A stretch of 64,000 nt of DNA from Spirulina subsalsa PCC 9445 (GTDB lineage: Bacteria > Cyanobacteriota > Cyanobacteriia > Cyanobacteriales > Spirulinaceae), in assembly GCF_000314005.1 (NCBI RefSeq), contig NZ_JH980292.1, positions 5,119,894-5,183,893 of the forward strand, in the 5' to 3' direction. The notes under the pieces are model-generated. The model searched no databases and was not told the DNA's origin. It worked only from the letters and a program-made list of their open reading frames with translations. Shown here piece by piece: positions 52,688 through 63,543 of the stretch. The first letter of the stretch is position 1. Every line of letters begins with the position of its first letter. The translations under genes and the position numbers were made by a program.

Positions 52688-55192
52688 ATGGTTAGCACAA
52701 GCCTTGACCGAACCAGTGATGCCTCTAAAGAAAAAGCTTTAATTCTTTGGTTTGAAGAAGTAGGCACCCATGATGTCGGTCTAGTAGGCGGGAAAAACTC
52801 CTCATTGGGTGAAATGATCCAATTATTACAACCCAAAGGAGTGAATGTTCCAACCGGTTTTGCCACAACCGCTTATGCGTTCCGCTACTTCGTCAAAGAA
52901 GCTGGTCTAGAAGCCAAATTACGGGAATTATTCAGTGATTTGGATGTTAACAACGTTCAAAACCTACAAGAACGGGGTAAACAAGCGCGGGCGTTGGTCT
53001 TAAACACCCCCTTCCCCCAAGACCTGCAAATGGCGATCGCCTCCGCTTACAAACGGCTTTGTGAACGCTACGGTGCAAGCTCAGAACTGTGTGATCGTTT
53101 CAGCGACCCCGAAGCCCGTCAACTTTGTGAAGAACAAAGCAAAGACACCGACGTAGCCGTTCGTTCCAGCGCCACCGCCGAAGACTTACCCGAAGCCAGT
53201 TTTGCCGGACAACAAGAAACCTATCTGAACGTACAAGGGGTAAAAGGCGTTTTAGAATCTTGTCATAAATGCTTCGCCTCCCTGTTCACCGACCGCGCTA
53301 TTTCCTACCGGGAACACAACGGATTTGATCACTTCTCCGTTGCCCTCTCCGTTGGTGTCCAAAAAATGGTACGTTCTGACCTCTCCACCTCTGGGGTTAT
53401 GTTCTCCATCGACACCGAAACCGGGTTCAAAAATGCCGCGTTAATCACCGCCGCCTATGGTTTAGGGGAAAACGTGGTACAAGGTGCCGTCAACCCCGAT
53501 GAATACTATGTATTCAAGCCCACCCTGAAAGATGGTTGCCGTCCGATCTTAGAAAAACGCCTCGGCGAAAAAGCCATCAAAATGGTTTACGATGTCGGCG
53601 GTTCCAAACTGACCAAAAACGTTGAAGTTCCCCTGACTGAACGGCAGAAATATTGCATCAGCGACGATGAAATTCTGCAACTGGCAAAATGGGCTGTTCA
53701 AATTGAAGAACACTACTCCGAAGTACGCGGTCAATTCACCCCAATGGACATTGAGTGGGCGAAAGACGGGATTACCGGAGAACTGTTCATCGTTCAAGCC
53801 CGCCCTGAAACCGTTCAATCCCAAAAATCCGCCAACGTTTTAGTGAGCTATGAACTGAAAGAACACAGCAAGGTTCTGGTCACAGGTCGCAGTGTTGGCG
53901 CAGCCATCGGTCAAGGGAAAGCTCAAGTTATCCATAACGTGAGCAACATCACCCAGTTCAAACCCGGCGAAGTGCTGATTACCAACCGCACAGACCCCGA
54001 CTGGGAACCCATCATGAAACAAGCCAGTGCCATCGTCACCAACCAAGGGGGGCGGACTTGCCACGCGGCCATTATTGCTCGTGAAATGGGGATTCCTGCC
54101 ATTGTAGGTTGTGGTGATGCCACCGAAAAAATCGCCACCGGACAAGATGTTACCGTTTGTTGTTCTGAAGGGGACGAAGGTCACATCTACGAAGGTTTAT
54201 TACCTTACGAATTGAAAGAAACCCAACTGGATAACCTGCCTCGCACCAAGACTCAAATCTTGATGAACATTGGTAATCCAGAACAAGCGTTCTCCTTAGC
54301 AGGGATTCCTGCCGATGGTGTTGGTTTAGCTCGTTTAGAGTTCATCATTGCCAACCACATCAAAGCTCACCCGATGGCCTTGTTGAAATACGACGAACTC
54401 GAAGATGAAAACGTGAAAGCGGAAATCGTCGAGTTGACAAAAGGCTATGATGACAAACCGGAATTCTTCGTCGACAAACTGGCTCGCGGGATTGCGATGA
54501 TTGCCGCCGCCTTCTATCCCAAACCCGTTATCGTGCGGATGTCTGACTTCAAATCCAATGAGTACGCGAACTTACTCGGCGGTCGTCAGTTTGAACCGAA
54601 AGAAGAAAACCCGATGATTGGCTGGCGTGGTGCTTCCCGCTACTATGACCCCAACTATGCTGAAGCTTACGCTTTAGAATGTAAAGCCTTCAAACGGGTG
54701 CGCGACGAAATGGGTCTGACCAACGTTGTGCCGATGGTTCCCTTCTGCCGGACTCCTGAAGAAGGCAAACGGGTATTAGAAGAAATGGCTAAACAAGGTC
54801 TGGAACGGGGCGTAAACGGTTTACAAGTTTATGTGATGTGTGAACTGCCCAGTAACGTGATTTTGGCCGACCAATTCTCAGAAGTGTTTGATGGTTTCTC
54901 CATCGGTTCTAATGACTTAACCCAATTAACGTTAGGGTTAGACCGTGACTCCGCTTTAGTGGCTCACCTGTTCGACGAACGGAACGACGGTGTGAAACGG
55001 ATGGTGAAAATGGCCATTGAAACCGCAAAAGCTAAAGGTCGTAAGATCGGGATTTGTGGTCAAGCGCCCAGTGACTATCCTGAATTCGCTCAGTTCTTAG
55101 TGGAATTAGGCATTGACTCCATGAGTTTGAATCCTGACTCTGTGCTGCAAACCATCTTGATGGTGGCAGAAGTGGAGCAGAAGAACGCCTAG
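52688..55192 (+). CDS. ppsA: Phosphoenolpyruvate synthase
   Basis: Converts pyruvate and ATP to PEP, AMP and phosphate, for gluconeogenesis. 834 aa from ATG 52688, which has AGGAGCGAG upstream; the open frame begins 39 bp earlier. N-terminal ATP-grasp domain (GGKNSSLGEM), catalytic phospho-His in GGRTCHAAIIAREMG near residue 460, and a C-terminal PEP/pyruvate TIM barrel with the SIGSNDLTQLTLGLDRD signature. A 747-bp upstream region carries a predicted RNA structure and repeated motifs, so expression is likely complex. A strong terminator follows. Confidence 0.96.
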   Translation: MVSTSLDRTSDASKEKALILWFEEVGTHDVGLVGGKNSSLGEMIQLLQPKGVNVPTGFATTAYAFRYFVKEAGLEAKLRELFSDLDVNNVQNLQERGKQARALVLNTPFPQDLQMAIASAYKRLCERYGASSELCDRFSDPEARQLCEEQSKDTDVAVRSSATAEDLPEASFAGQQETYLNVQGVKGVLESCHKCFASLFTDRAISYREHNGFDHFSVALSVGVQKMVRSDLSTSGVMFSIDTETGFKNAALITAAYGLGENVVQGAVNPDEYYVFKPTLKDGCRPILEKRLGEKAIKMVYDVGGSKLTKNVEVPLTERQKYCISDDEILQLAKWAVQIEEHYSEVRGQFTPMDIEWAKDGITGELFIVQARPETVQSQKSANVLVSYELKEHSKVLVTGRSVGAAIGQGKAQVIHNVSNITQFKPGEVLITNRTDPDWEPIMKQASAIVTNQGGRTCHAAIIAREMGIPAIVGCGDATEKIATGQDVTVCCSEGDEGHIYEGLLPYELKETQLDNLPRTKTQILMNIGNPEQAFSLAGIPADGVGLARLEFIIANHIKAHPMALLKYDELEDENVKAEIVELTKGYDDKPEFFVDKLARGIAMIAAAFYPKPVIVRMSDFKSNEYANLLGGRQFEPKEENPMIGWRGASRYYDPNYAEAYALECKAFKRVRDEMGLTNVVPMVPFCRTPEEGKRVLEEMAKQGLERGVNGLQVYVMCELPSNVILADQFSEVFDGFSIGSNDLTQLTLGLDRDSALVAHLFDERNDGVKRMVKMAIETAKAKGRKIGICGQAPSDYPEFAQFLVELGIDSMSLNPDSVLQTILMVAEVEQKNA

Positions 55193-55239
55193 AGCAACGT
55201 CTAGAAAATAAGGTGTGATGCCTTTTGAGTGATCTCCAG

Positions 55240-55290
55240 CACTCCGCCACCTCGCAGAACGCAGGTGGCGGAGTGTTCATTTGGTTTTTT
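55240..55290 (+). terminator. Rho-independent terminator of ppsA
   Basis: CACTCCGCCACCT (55240-55252) and AGGTGGCGGAGTG (55263-55275) form a perfect 13-bp stem with a 10-nt loop, followed by a T-rich run ending TTTTTT at 55290. It lies 48 bp after the ppsA stop and is the clearest terminator in the window. Confidence 0.93.
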
Positions 55291-55355
55291 CTGGTCTGCG
55301 TGACATCCTCCCGACGCTGACCCTAGGGATACAGCACCGGACTAATCTTGACAAG

Positions 55356-56699
55356 TTAAGTCTCCCCAGTAATAGACAATTGATCCACCCAAATCCGAGG
55401 ACATACCCCACCTGGCGTTAACTCTAACTCCGATTCCACATAAATAATCGACTTCAACACCTCCCGGAAATCTCCGGCCACAGTGGCTGAATCAATACTA
55501 ATGCGCTCTCCCTTGTTTACTAACCAGCCATCAAAGGGTAGGGAAAAAGATCCCTGTAACGCATTTGCTCCGGCATGGAGAGCTTGTAAATCATCAATCC
55601 AGATCACATTTTCGGCCTCGGCAAGGCTTAATACCTCTTGGGCAGGCTGTCCGGGGAAGACATGATAAAAGTGAGGGCTAACAGTGACTTTCGCGCCGAT
55701 ATTGGCGTTTCCGGTGGGTTGGGCGTTGAGACGTTTTGCCGTGCCAGCACTATGTAAAAAACTGGTCAGGATGCCATCGGTAATAATTGGGGTGCGACGG
55801 GTGGGAGTGCCTTCTCCATCAAAGGTTTCCTTGCCGACATTTTGGGGGTGTAAGGCATCATCACAGACTGAAAGCAGGGGAGAGGCGATCGCATGACCCA
55901 GAGAATCCGGCGTAGACAGACTTTGTTGATCGAGAATACTTTGAGCATTAAACAGATTAGAAAACGCCGACAATAACTGAAGAAATGCTTCAGCCGAAAA
56001 GACAACCCGATACTTGCCCGTTTTCACCTTTTGATAGTTTAAATGGCTAATGGTTTTTTCCGCCGCTTCTTGAATACAGCCTTGAACATCTAATTGATTT
56101 AAACCGTTACTCAGGCGAAAACTTCCAGCACTACGGGGTTTTTTGCCATTTTCTTCTGTCTTACTGTATAAATACATCGACGTAGTATTATGACGTTCAT
56201 AGCGCACTGCCCCCGCACTATTGAGATAAAAATGATCTAAATCCTGTTGGGAGAGTCCATTGTAGGGAACGCTGGTAATAGCTGGATGAGCCGCCATCAA
56301 TTCTTTTTCGGCTTGAATTAGGGTTTCAATTAACACCGGAACCTCTGCGGGGGATGCCGTTTGTGGCTCAATTTCCACCACGGGATGGGTAGATTCTGGA
56401 CTAAAATCCGGGATGTTTTCCTTCACCCCAAAATAACTCGCTTCTTGGGCGGTTTTTAAGGCTAATTCAATCCCTTTAGGATCGACATCGGTTGTAGAGG
56501 TTACGCCCATTGTTTGCTGATCATTCCACACCCGCACCACAATACTGGAACGGTTAGAAGCCTTAACCTGTTTGGGTTCACCCTGATCTACTTGGACACT
56601 TGTAGAATCAGTCGAAGACCCATAAATATCATATTTGTGAATACCTAAACGCTGGGCGATTTCTCGGGTGTAATTGGATAGTTCTTGAACGTTTGCCAT
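55356..56699 (-). CDS. pmbA: PmbA/TldE subunit of the TldD-TldE metalloprotease
   Basis: 447 aa. The non-catalytic partner that forms the TldD-TldE heterodimer, which in E. coli degrades unfolded peptides and matures microcin B17. N-terminal QVDQGEPKQVKASNRSSIVVRVW and C-terminal PFDGWLVNKGERISIDSATVAGDF match PmbA. It lacks the HExxxH of TldD, as expected. It is downstream of tldD on the same strand, separated by 190 bp with hairpins, and its 3' end is convergent with ppsA. Confidence 0.93.
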   Translation of the reverse strand: MANVQELSNYTREIAQRLGIHKYDIYGSSTDSTSVQVDQGEPKQVKASNRSSIVVRVWNDQQTMGVTSTTDVDPKGIELALKTAQEASYFGVKENIPDFSPESTHPVVEIEPQTASPAEVPVLIETLIQAEKELMAAHPAITSVPYNGLSQQDLDHFYLNSAGAVRYERHNTTSMYLYSKTEENGKKPRSAGSFRLSNGLNQLDVQGCIQEAAEKTISHLNYQKVKTGKYRVVFSAEAFLQLLSAFSNLFNAQSILDQQSLSTPDSLGHAIASPLLSVCDDALHPQNVGKETFDGEGTPTRRTPIITDGILTSFLHSAGTAKRLNAQPTGNANIGAKVTVSPHFYHVFPGQPAQEVLSLAEAENVIWIDDLQALHAGANALQGSFSLPFDGWLVNKGERISIDSATVAGDFREVLKSIIYVESELELTPGGVCPRIWVDQLSITGET

Positions 56700-56779
56700 G
56701 ATTAAATTGAGGGATAAAACAGACTCTCTTCGTAGTAAGAGAGTTTCATTTTTTAGGAGTAGATTGCTCTGTATTTTAT

Positions 56780-56807
56780 TCCCTCAATTTTAAAAGATTG
56801 AGGGAAT
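56780..56807. terminator. Perfect inverted repeat between tldD and pmbA
   Basis: TTCCCTCAAT (56780-56789) and ATTGAGGGAA (56798-56807) form a 10-bp stem with an 8-nt loop. A second hairpin, ACTCTCTT / AAGAGAGT followed by T-rich sequence on the plus strand, lies near 56729-56748. They could attenuate transcription from tldD into pmbA. Confidence 0.5.
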
Positions 56808-56889
56808 TTAAATCAGAGAATCATAACGGGAAATGTTTTAAAAAGATTCCCGGCTTATTGAAACCTGCCTGGGGGACAGTAACAGCAAT

Positions 56890-58362
56890 TTATCGACCGC
56901 CAACGGTGATAGAATCCACTTTTAAATGAGGTTGACCCACGGTGACGTAAATACTGCCACTAATTGAACCACAGAAGCCCGGAGCAAGGCTTAAATCATT
57001 GGAACACATGGAAATTTTATTCATAATTTCCTTGGCTTCTCCAATCAGAATTGCACCTTTGAGAGGTTTTGTTATTTTGCCATTTTCGATTAAATAGGCT
57101 TCTTCCACCCCAAAATTAAATTCTCCCGTTGCGCCAACACTCCCGCCGCCCATTTTTTTACAGTAAATCCCTTTTTCCACGGAGTTAAATAAATCCTCAA
57201 GGCTATAGTCTCCGGGGGCGATGTAAGTATTGCGCATCCGAGAGGCGGCCGCATAGGCGAAACTTTGACGGCGACCGCTTCCTGTGCGAGGATGACCTGT
57301 TCGCAGAGATCCGGCGCGATCGCTCAAAAAGTTTTTCAATACCCCATTCTCAATCAATAATGTGCGCTGGGTAGGCATTCCTTCATCATCCATGTCAATG
57401 GTGCCAAAGGCATCATCGGAGCGCCCTTCATCCCAAGCGGTCAGATTTTCGTGGGCAATTTTTTCCCCTTTTTTGTCGATAAACGGTGTCGTTTTCCGTT
57501 CAATTTGGGTGGTTTCCAACAGATGGCCACAAGCTTCATGGAAGATTACTCCCCCAAAATGATTGGCCATAATAATTGGATAGTCTCCCGACTCCACATA
57601 GTCGGCATAGAGCATTTTTCCGGCCGATTCTCCCAAGTTAGCGGCCGTGGTGGTATAGTCCCAATTGCGCAGGAAATCGGGATCACTGGTATTTCCATCC
57701 CGGACACTATTAGAACTCCGATTATCTCCATCGGCACAGAGCAAATTGTAGCCCACCGATTGAGTTAAGCGAATATCCCGGGCAAAGGTGCCATCACTGG
57801 CCGCTACCAGCACTTCTTGCCAGTCTCGGAAATAAACAGCCCGTCGGGATTGTACATGGGAGGCATTCTGCTTTAATTGGTCATTGGCAGCTAGTAAAAT
57901 CTCCCCCATTTCCTGCATGGAACTACATTCACCCAGCCAGCGTTCTTTTTCTTTCACTGTGCCATAATCCCGCAGGAGTTCTAAATACACTTCGGGAACG
58001 TAGGAATTCGGGGCGGGTAAGGTTAATCCTAAGATAGCTAGCGCTTTCTCTAAAGCTCCTTTTAGCCCTTGGAATGAGAGATCATTCGTGCTAACGTAAC
58101 AGTCCCCCATCCCCCGGAAAACTCGCACTCCGGCCCCGGTGGAGAGGCGTGGGGTGATACTGGTGATGGTATCTTCTTCCGCGAGACAACTGATATAGTT
58201 GACCCGTTCTAGGAAAAATTCAATAAAATCCGCTCCTGCTGCACGTCCTAAGCCCAAGAGTGTGGAGAGTGGGGATTCCCAAGTGATATCAAAGCGTTCC
58301 GGGGTAGCAGTATAGTCTAAACTCGGTAATTCTTTGGTCAGGAGTAAGATACTAGATGGCAT
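56890..58362 (-). CDS. tldD: TldD metalloprotease catalytic subunit
   Basis: 490 aa. Zinc motif HEACGHLLE (HExxxH type) near residue 275, and the conserved GYPRHGRPRTGSGR-like region seen here as [17 protein letters not shown]. Works with PmbA as a cytosolic protease. It is the upstream gene of the pair, so it is probably transcribed first. N- and C-terminal lengths are typical. Confidence 0.94.
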   Translation of the reverse strand: MPSSILLLTKELPSLDYTATPERFDITWESPLSTLLGLGRAAGADFIEFFLERVNYISCLAEEDTITSITPRLSTGAGVRVFRGMGDCYVSTNDLSFQGLKGALEKALAILGLTLPAPNSYVPEVYLELLRDYGTVKEKERWLGECSSMQEMGEILLAANDQLKQNASHVQSRRAVYFRDWQEVLVAASDGTFARDIRLTQSVGYNLLCADGDNRSSNSVRDGNTSDPDFLRNWDYTTTAANLGESAGKMLYADYVESGDYPIIMANHFGGVIFHEACGHLLETTQIERKTTPFIDKKGEKIAHENLTAWDEGRSDDAFGTIDMDDEGMPTQRTLLIENGVLKNFLSDRAGSLRTGHPRTGSGRRQSFAYAAASRMRNTYIAPGDYSLEDLFNSVEKGIYCKKMGGGSVGATGEFNFGVEEAYLIENGKITKPLKGAILIGEAKEIMNKISMCSNDLSLAPGFCGSISGSIYVTVGQPHLKVDSITVGGR

Positions 58363-58495
58363 AGTGTTTATTTTGTGCGGGATGAAAGAGCTAAATCCTT
58401 AGTTTAACAAAATGTTGCGGAATTCCCCGTCCCCCGTTGCAGATCCCGAGAGGATGCCAGATGACCAGAGTCTTGTTGAGCCATTGTGTTGGTCA

Positions 58496-58792
58496 CTAGG
58501 TGATGATTTCGATTAACATTTTGCATCCAATCCCTAACAAGATCAATCCGCCGAGAATCTCAACTTTACTGCCGAAGAAGTCCCCGCAACGATGACCCAC
58601 GACCACCCCACAACAACAGAGGGAAAAGGTGGTCATGCCAATAATGGTAATGACGGGGGCGAGGGCGACTTGTAACACCGAGAAACTCACCCCTGCGGCT
58701 AAAGCATCAATACTGGTTGCGATCGCTAATCCTAACAAGGTGTAATTATCGAGAGGATCAAAAGCCTGATTTTCTTCGTCTTGTAATCCCTC
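58496..58792 (-). pseudogene. mntP: C-terminal half of the manganese efflux pump MntP
   Basis: The frame reads through a central linker (EENQAFDPLDNYT) into LLGLAIATSIDALAAGVSF and GGLILLGIGCKMLIEI, the second half of MntP/DUF204. A normal protein has about 190 residues and six helices; here a TAG stop at 58793-58795 precedes and the first three helices are missing. The amine oxidase gene begins its 3' end only 25 bp away, so a deletion probably removed the front of mntP. It is unlikely to be a working pump by itself. Confidence 0.82.
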
Positions 58793-58819
58793 CTAGATCA
58801 TCTTCCCCCCTATTCCCTA

Positions 58820-60514
58820 TTAAACTATTGCCCGTCGTCGGAAAGGATACTGAGCGCGACGGGGATAAGTCCGAGCGGCGAGTTGGTGGGAGCGACGCTG
58901 ACGCAAACGAGCGGCTTCCTCTAGGAGTCCTAAATCCTCAATAATCGCTAAAGCGGCAGCCTCTCCAGTTTCACAAGCCCCCTCCATGTAACCCTGAAAT
59001 TCGAGGGAGGTATGTTCTCCAGCAAAGAAGAGATTGCCCACACGCTCCCCTTCCACACCGTACATTTGGGTGATTTGCCCCACTTTATAGCAACTGTAAG
59101 AACCACGACTGAAGGGATCACCGACCCAAGCGGTGCGGGCGGTTTTGCCCGGAATATGAACTTGGCGCAGGCCAGGAAACACTCGCTCAAATTGGGGAAG
59201 AACGCGGTTCACTGCCTCTGGTGTTGTTAACCGTTCAAAATCTACTCCCAGACGACCCCCCATATAGTGAACGAGAAAACTAGGACCCGGTGTAAAACGG
59301 GTAGAACTGGCTTCCCGGGTTTCTTGGTAGGGGAGGTCGCTAAAGGTTAATCCGGTGGCTTGATAGCGATCGCGCCAAATTTTCTCCTCATAGGCCGTCA
59401 CCAGCTTATTATTAGTCCCATAGCCCAACTCATTAATTGCCAAGCGTTTGGCTTCCGGTAAAGGAATATTTAACTCCACATCCCGCAACACACTAAACGG
59501 CACCGTTAACACCACCCGTTCATAGGAACGTTGCCAAGTTCTCAGACCAGACCGCATACTAGCTTGATACCAGCCATCAGGTCGTTGCCGCAGCGACTCC
59601 AAAATGGTATCAGTTTGAATAAAATTGTGCAGGCGGTCAGCAATCATCCGGGGCATTTGGTCATTGCCTCCCCGGGTATAAAAGCGCTCATCAGACTCCC
59701 CATAAAGTGCCAATTCATCTAGGTCTGTGCTGACAACATAGAGCAAATTTAGGCAACTTTGCTCCTCCGCAGGCAACCCCACAAAGGTCGTGTAAGAGAC
59801 TTTTAACAAGTTGCGGATCATCTCGCTGGCTTCGATACTATCCACATAATCGGCCAGAGAGATTTGATCCAGCGCCACAGCAGCCGGGATAGGAGTTGTA
59901 TAATCCTCAAAATCCTCAATTGTGGCTAAATCAGCCTCAATTTGGGCAGCAATGGGGGCAAAATCCCGCAGGACTTCCTCCTCACTTACCTTACGACCGC
60001 CGAAAAAGTAGGTTTGAGGGGTTAGTCCCGCTTCCACTTCAAATAGGTCTACGAGTTCTAACTCCAGTTCCTCGGCTAAACTGCGGATAGCGACGTGATT
60101 GGTGTCAATCCACTCCCCGCCAATTTCCATTGAGGCCTCACTTCCCAGGGCTTGACGACGGCTATACATCCGCCCCCCGATTCGGCTACGCGCTTCCATA
60201 ATTTCCACAGGAACTCCCGCCTCATGGAGACGATAAGCCGCCATCAGACCTGCCATTCCTGCCCCCACAATTAACACAGGGCGCATCTGTTGAGCAATGA
60301 CAGGTCGGGAGGATCTTGGCCAAGCGGTACTCGTTACCATAGCAGTCGCAATAGCCAAACTCCCCTGCAACATTCGCCGTCGGGAAATTCCCCGATTTTG
60401 CGCTTTTTCCTTCGCCTGATCCATTAGTTCATCTGCTGGAATCCCCGTTTTCCGCGAGACATAATGTAATCGGTAGGCTTTGCGCAAAAGCCTAAGCAAT
60501 GACGAGCGAGCCAT
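58820..60514 (-). CDS. Flavin-containing amine oxidase / L-amino acid oxidase-like protein
   Basis: 564 aa from ATG 60514, chosen because GGAGAT lies 8-13 nt upstream; the frame continues to 60610. A Tat-like signal, ISRRRMLQGSLAIATAMV, is about 45 residues in, so export is likely. FAD-binding VLIVGAGMAGLMAAYRL, then EARSRIGGRM and GGEWID. The C-terminal AGEHTSLEFQGYMEGACETGEAAA is the amine-oxidase FAD site. Close relatives in Synechocystis and Synechococcus oxidise basic L-amino acids, which is the best guess for the substrate. Confidence 0.9.
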   Translation of the reverse strand: MARSSLLRLLRKAYRLHYVSRKTGIPADELMDQAKEKAQNRGISRRRMLQGSLAIATAMVTSTAWPRSSRPVIAQQMRPVLIVGAGMAGLMAAYRLHEAGVPVEIMEARSRIGGRMYSRRQALGSEASMEIGGEWIDTNHVAIRSLAEELELELVDLFEVEAGLTPQTYFFGGRKVSEEEVLRDFAPIAAQIEADLATIEDFEDYTTPIPAAVALDQISLADYVDSIEASEMIRNLLKVSYTTFVGLPAEEQSCLNLLYVVSTDLDELALYGESDERFYTRGGNDQMPRMIADRLHNFIQTDTILESLRQRPDGWYQASMRSGLRTWQRSYERVVLTVPFSVLRDVELNIPLPEAKRLAINELGYGTNNKLVTAYEEKIWRDRYQATGLTFSDLPYQETREASSTRFTPGPSFLVHYMGGRLGVDFERLTTPEAVNRVLPQFERVFPGLRQVHIPGKTARTAWVGDPFSRGSYSCYKVGQITQMYGVEGERVGNLFFAGEHTSLEFQGYMEGACETGEAAALAIIEDLGLLEEAARLRQRRSHQLAARTYPRRAQYPFRRRAIV

Positions 60515-60780
60515 GTTCAATATCTCCAAAATCTGAGCAATTGCACCCTTACTGATGGCAGAAACCACTGAGACGATGGGGGTGTATTTCTCCGTCATGG
60601 GCAAGGTCATTTTATTTCAAAAAAGATAATTCGTCCATTTTTTTATAATTCATTATTTTTGATTAATTAATCGCATAACAATATATCGAATTTTTTACTT
60701 TAGTTGCTCAATAGTTTTGCCCTGACTCAGGGGAGTCGTGTTATTTTAGGGGATGATCTACCGTCAATCTCCCCGCCCCG

Positions 60781-61923
60781 ATGTATCTCAAATCGCTACA
60801 TTTACAGGGTTTTCGCAATTATCGAGAGCAAAAAGTCCTGTTTGATGCCCAGAAAACCATTGTGGTGGGCAATAATGCTCAAGGGAAGTCCAACCTCCTC
60901 GAAGCCGTGGAATTGTTGGCGACCTTGAAAAGTCATCGGGTGAGCCGCGATCGCGATTTAGTCCTAGAAACCGCCGAAACCGGGCAAATTGAAGCCCTCG
61001 TAGAACGACAGTATGGCCCGGCTGACTTAACCCTAACCCTACGCAAACAAGGCCGACGCACTGCCCAACTCAACCACGAAACCCTACGCCGTCAACTCGA
61101 CTTTCTGGGCGTTCTCAATGCCGTTCAGTTCTCCAGTTTGGATCTCGATCTTGTGCGCGGCAGTCCAGAAGCCCGTCGCAATTGGTTAGACTCCCTCTTG
61201 ATTCAATTAGAACCTGTCTATGCCTACATATTGCAGCAATACAACAAAATTCTGCGCCAACGGAACGCCCTCCTCAAGAACCTCCGAGATCTCCACCACA
61301 CCCAGACCCCCACTGCTCCCACTTCCCAGATATTGACTCAATTGGCACTCTGGGACGCACAACTCGCGGCCCACGGGTCACGAGTCACCCGCAGACGGGC
61401 GCGGGTCTTACAACGTTTAACCCCCATTGCCCAAAATTGGCACTCTTGTATTAGTGGGGAAACCGAGCAACTCGCGATTTGTTATCGTCCCAATGTTATT
61501 TGGACAGAAGATGAAGCCACAGAAGTACAACAAGCCTTTCTAGATAAACTAGAACAACGTCGCACAGCCGAATATTTTCAGGGCAAAACCGTAGTCGGTC
61601 CCCATCGAGATGAAATTGAGTTCACTATTAACCAAACCTTAGCCCGTTCCTACGGCTCTCAAGGTCAACAACGCACCCTTGTATTAGCCCTCAAGTTAGC
61701 GGAATTACAACTCATTGAGGAAGTGATTGGAGAACCCCCTTTATTGTTATTGGATGATGTATTAGCAGAATTAGATCCCCATCGACAAAACCAACTCCTC
61801 GAAGCCATCCAAGACCGTTTTCAAACTTTAATCACGACGACTCACATCACAGCCTTTGATGCCCAATGGCTACAAGCTTCTCAAATTTTATCAGTAGAAG
61901 CCGGAGAAATTGCGTTTTTTTAG
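60781..61923 (+). CDS. recF: DNA replication and repair protein RecF
   Basis: SMC-like ATPase that loads RecA onto gapped DNA with RecO and RecR. 380 aa, normal length. Walker A GNNAQGKS (30-37), the ABC signature near [17 protein letters not shown], Walker [13 protein letters not shown] and the H-loop TTHI near the C-terminus. The ATG has no strong ribosome-binding site. It is not linked to dnaN or gyrB here, which is usual in cyanobacteria. Confidence 0.96.
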   Translation: MYLKSLHLQGFRNYREQKVLFDAQKTIVVGNNAQGKSNLLEAVELLATLKSHRVSRDRDLVLETAETGQIEALVERQYGPADLTLTLRKQGRRTAQLNHETLRRQLDFLGVLNAVQFSSLDLDLVRGSPEARRNWLDSLLIQLEPVYAYILQQYNKILRQRNALLKNLRDLHHTQTPTAPTSQILTQLALWDAQLAAHGSRVTRRRARVLQRLTPIAQNWHSCISGETEQLAICYRPNVIWTEDEATEVQQAFLDKLEQRRTAEYFQGKTVVGPHRDEIEFTINQTLARSYGSQGQQRTLVLALKLAELQLIEEVIGEPPLLLLDDVLAELDPHRQNQLLEAIQDRFQTLITTTHITAFDAQWLQASQILSVEAGEIAFF

Positions 61924-61935
61924 AAGCGATAGGGA

Positions 61936-62826
61936 CTAAGTAGGATTCTCATTCTGAGAAGCTTCACTAGCACACCAAGTCGCTAATTCTTCCAAAGTGT
62001 TTAAGCTGGGTAAGACAGTGAGTAAATCATCGAGTTGAGACTCTGAGAAGCCCTCAATAATCTCTCGTTGACGGGCGGGAAGTTCTCCAAAACGACGGTT
62101 GATTTGGCGGAATACCAGTCTGAATTGACCTTGTTCTAGACCTTGCTGTAGACCTTGTTGAAGTCCTTCATTCAAAATTTCCTGATACCAAGGCGACTCT
62201 CTTAAAATAGCCATATCCCACCTCAGAATGTCTTGAACTACTTGCAAGTTTAAGACAAAGGAGGCAAAGAATGCCAGTAGGGGTTCTAACTCTTGCAGGT
62301 CTTCCTCTGCCCTTAATTCTTGTAGGGCTTGTTGAATCACTTCTCGCTCATTCCCACCCCGCAAAATGGGAACGAAGGGCAGTAGACTGGACAAACCCTC
62401 ACGAAACACTAACGCCACATCGACCTCCCAAAGATTAATCACCCGATAACTCTGTACCGCTTCAATCCCTAAGAATTGGGAACGATAGGCGTTGGGGATG
62501 TTGGGGTTCGCTGAAGGGGGCAAGATGTTGATTAAGACCGGATAAACGGGCAAATTGTAACGCTCTTCTGCCAAGGCGGTATAGGCTCGTATTCTCAGGG
62601 GGATTTGTCTATCCGGGCGTAGTTGAAGTTCAGTCAGCACAAGGAATGGGCCGTGGTCTGGACTATTAACTTTCAGCAGAACGTCGTTTTCCCGACTAAT
62701 CCATTGGAATTCTGAACTGAGGAAGGCTTCAACGGTCAGGTCGTTGCGTTGTGTCACCCAATTCACCCAAGCCTCTGGAGCAAGGCTAATCAGTCGTTTG
62801 CTGCCAATATCGGCTTTTTTGGTCAT
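61936..62826 (-). CDS. DUF4351 / Rpn-like putative nuclease
   Basis: 296 aa from ATG 62826 (a TTG two codons upstream also fits). The N-terminal part (about 10-160) looks like the PD-(D/E)XK fold of Rpn/transposase_31 proteins, with VLTELQLRPDRQIPLRI. The C-terminal QGLQQGLEQGQFRLV repeats and FSESQLDDLLTVLPSLNTLEELATW are the DUF4351 ending. The family is abundant in cyanobacteria and linked to DNA recombination or mobility in some bacteria. It is convergent with recF, 12 bp apart. Confidence 0.86.
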   Translation of the reverse strand: MTKKADIGSKRLISLAPEAWVNWVTQRNDLTVEAFLSSEFQWISRENDVLLKVNSPDHGPFLVLTELQLRPDRQIPLRIRAYTALAEERYNLPVYPVLINILPPSANPNIPNAYRSQFLGIEAVQSYRVINLWEVDVALVFREGLSSLLPFVPILRGGNEREVIQQALQELRAEEDLQELEPLLAFFASFVLNLQVVQDILRWDMAILRESPWYQEILNEGLQQGLQQGLEQGQFRLVFRQINRRFGELPARQREIIEGFSESQLDDLLTVLPSLNTLEELATWCASEASQNENPT

Positions 62827-63048
62827 GGTCAACCCCGATGAATGCTTGTCTAGGCTTAAAGTATCAGGGATTAGGGAATTTTCTGATTCCTTACAATCCT
62901 ACCCTCCTCTTGCCGTCCGTGTCGGGAGAGTGTCACAATAGAATAAAGACTTGTCAAGGCCTTTTTGTTCCTTTCCTCCGGCTCGATTGTGGTCAGGAAA
63001 AACTAAGGTTACAGACATCATCCGTCCTGCGTGGACGTTGTGATCCGC

Positions 63049-63477
63049 ATGGAGCAAGCCGAGATTAACTTATTAGGTCGTTCCTTACGACGTATTGATC
63101 AGAAACTACTGACTACTGAAGGGGATCCCCACAGGGTTCGCATCTGGTATCAGGGGGGAGAACCCTATTTTGATCTCTTTATTGAATTACAGCGTGAAAC
63201 TATCGAATGGTTTCAGATGACCTTGCGCGGACGCTCTATTTCGTGGCAACGTCAAGATCAGGTGTGGCAAACTGGGATTACGAATGAACTGCGCACTGAT
63301 GATGTGATGTTCTATCCGGCCAGTAAAACCATAGAAAGCGATCGCCAAACCAACCCAGATTTTTTTGCCCTGGCCGAAGCTATCCTCACCACACGCAAGG
63401 GAGAACCCTTATTTGATCAGCTTTTAGAGATTTTTCGGGGTCACTATAGCACCTCCCCCCTAAAAAATATTTATTGA
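63049..63477 (+). CDS. Conserved hypothetical protein
   Basis: 142 aa from ATG 63049; GTG at 63031 or 63040 would add three to six residues. MEQAEINLLGRSLRRIDQKL, then VRIWYQGGEPYFDLFIEL. The EIEWFQ-like core and lack of a signal peptide suggest a small soluble alpha/beta protein. No family was recognised with confidence. It precedes the tRNA gene by 66 bp. Confidence 0.68.
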   Translation: MEQAEINLLGRSLRRIDQKLLTTEGDPHRVRIWYQGGEPYFDLFIELQRETIEWFQMTLRGRSISWQRQDQVWQTGITNELRTDDVMFYPASKTIESDRQTNPDFFALAEAILTTRKGEPLFDQLLEIFRGHYSTSPLKNIY

Positions 63478-63543
63478 AGGGCTTGCCTATTTCCAAAAGG
63501 CTATGCTACATTAGTAAATCGTGTGAACAACATAGTTTCAAGA

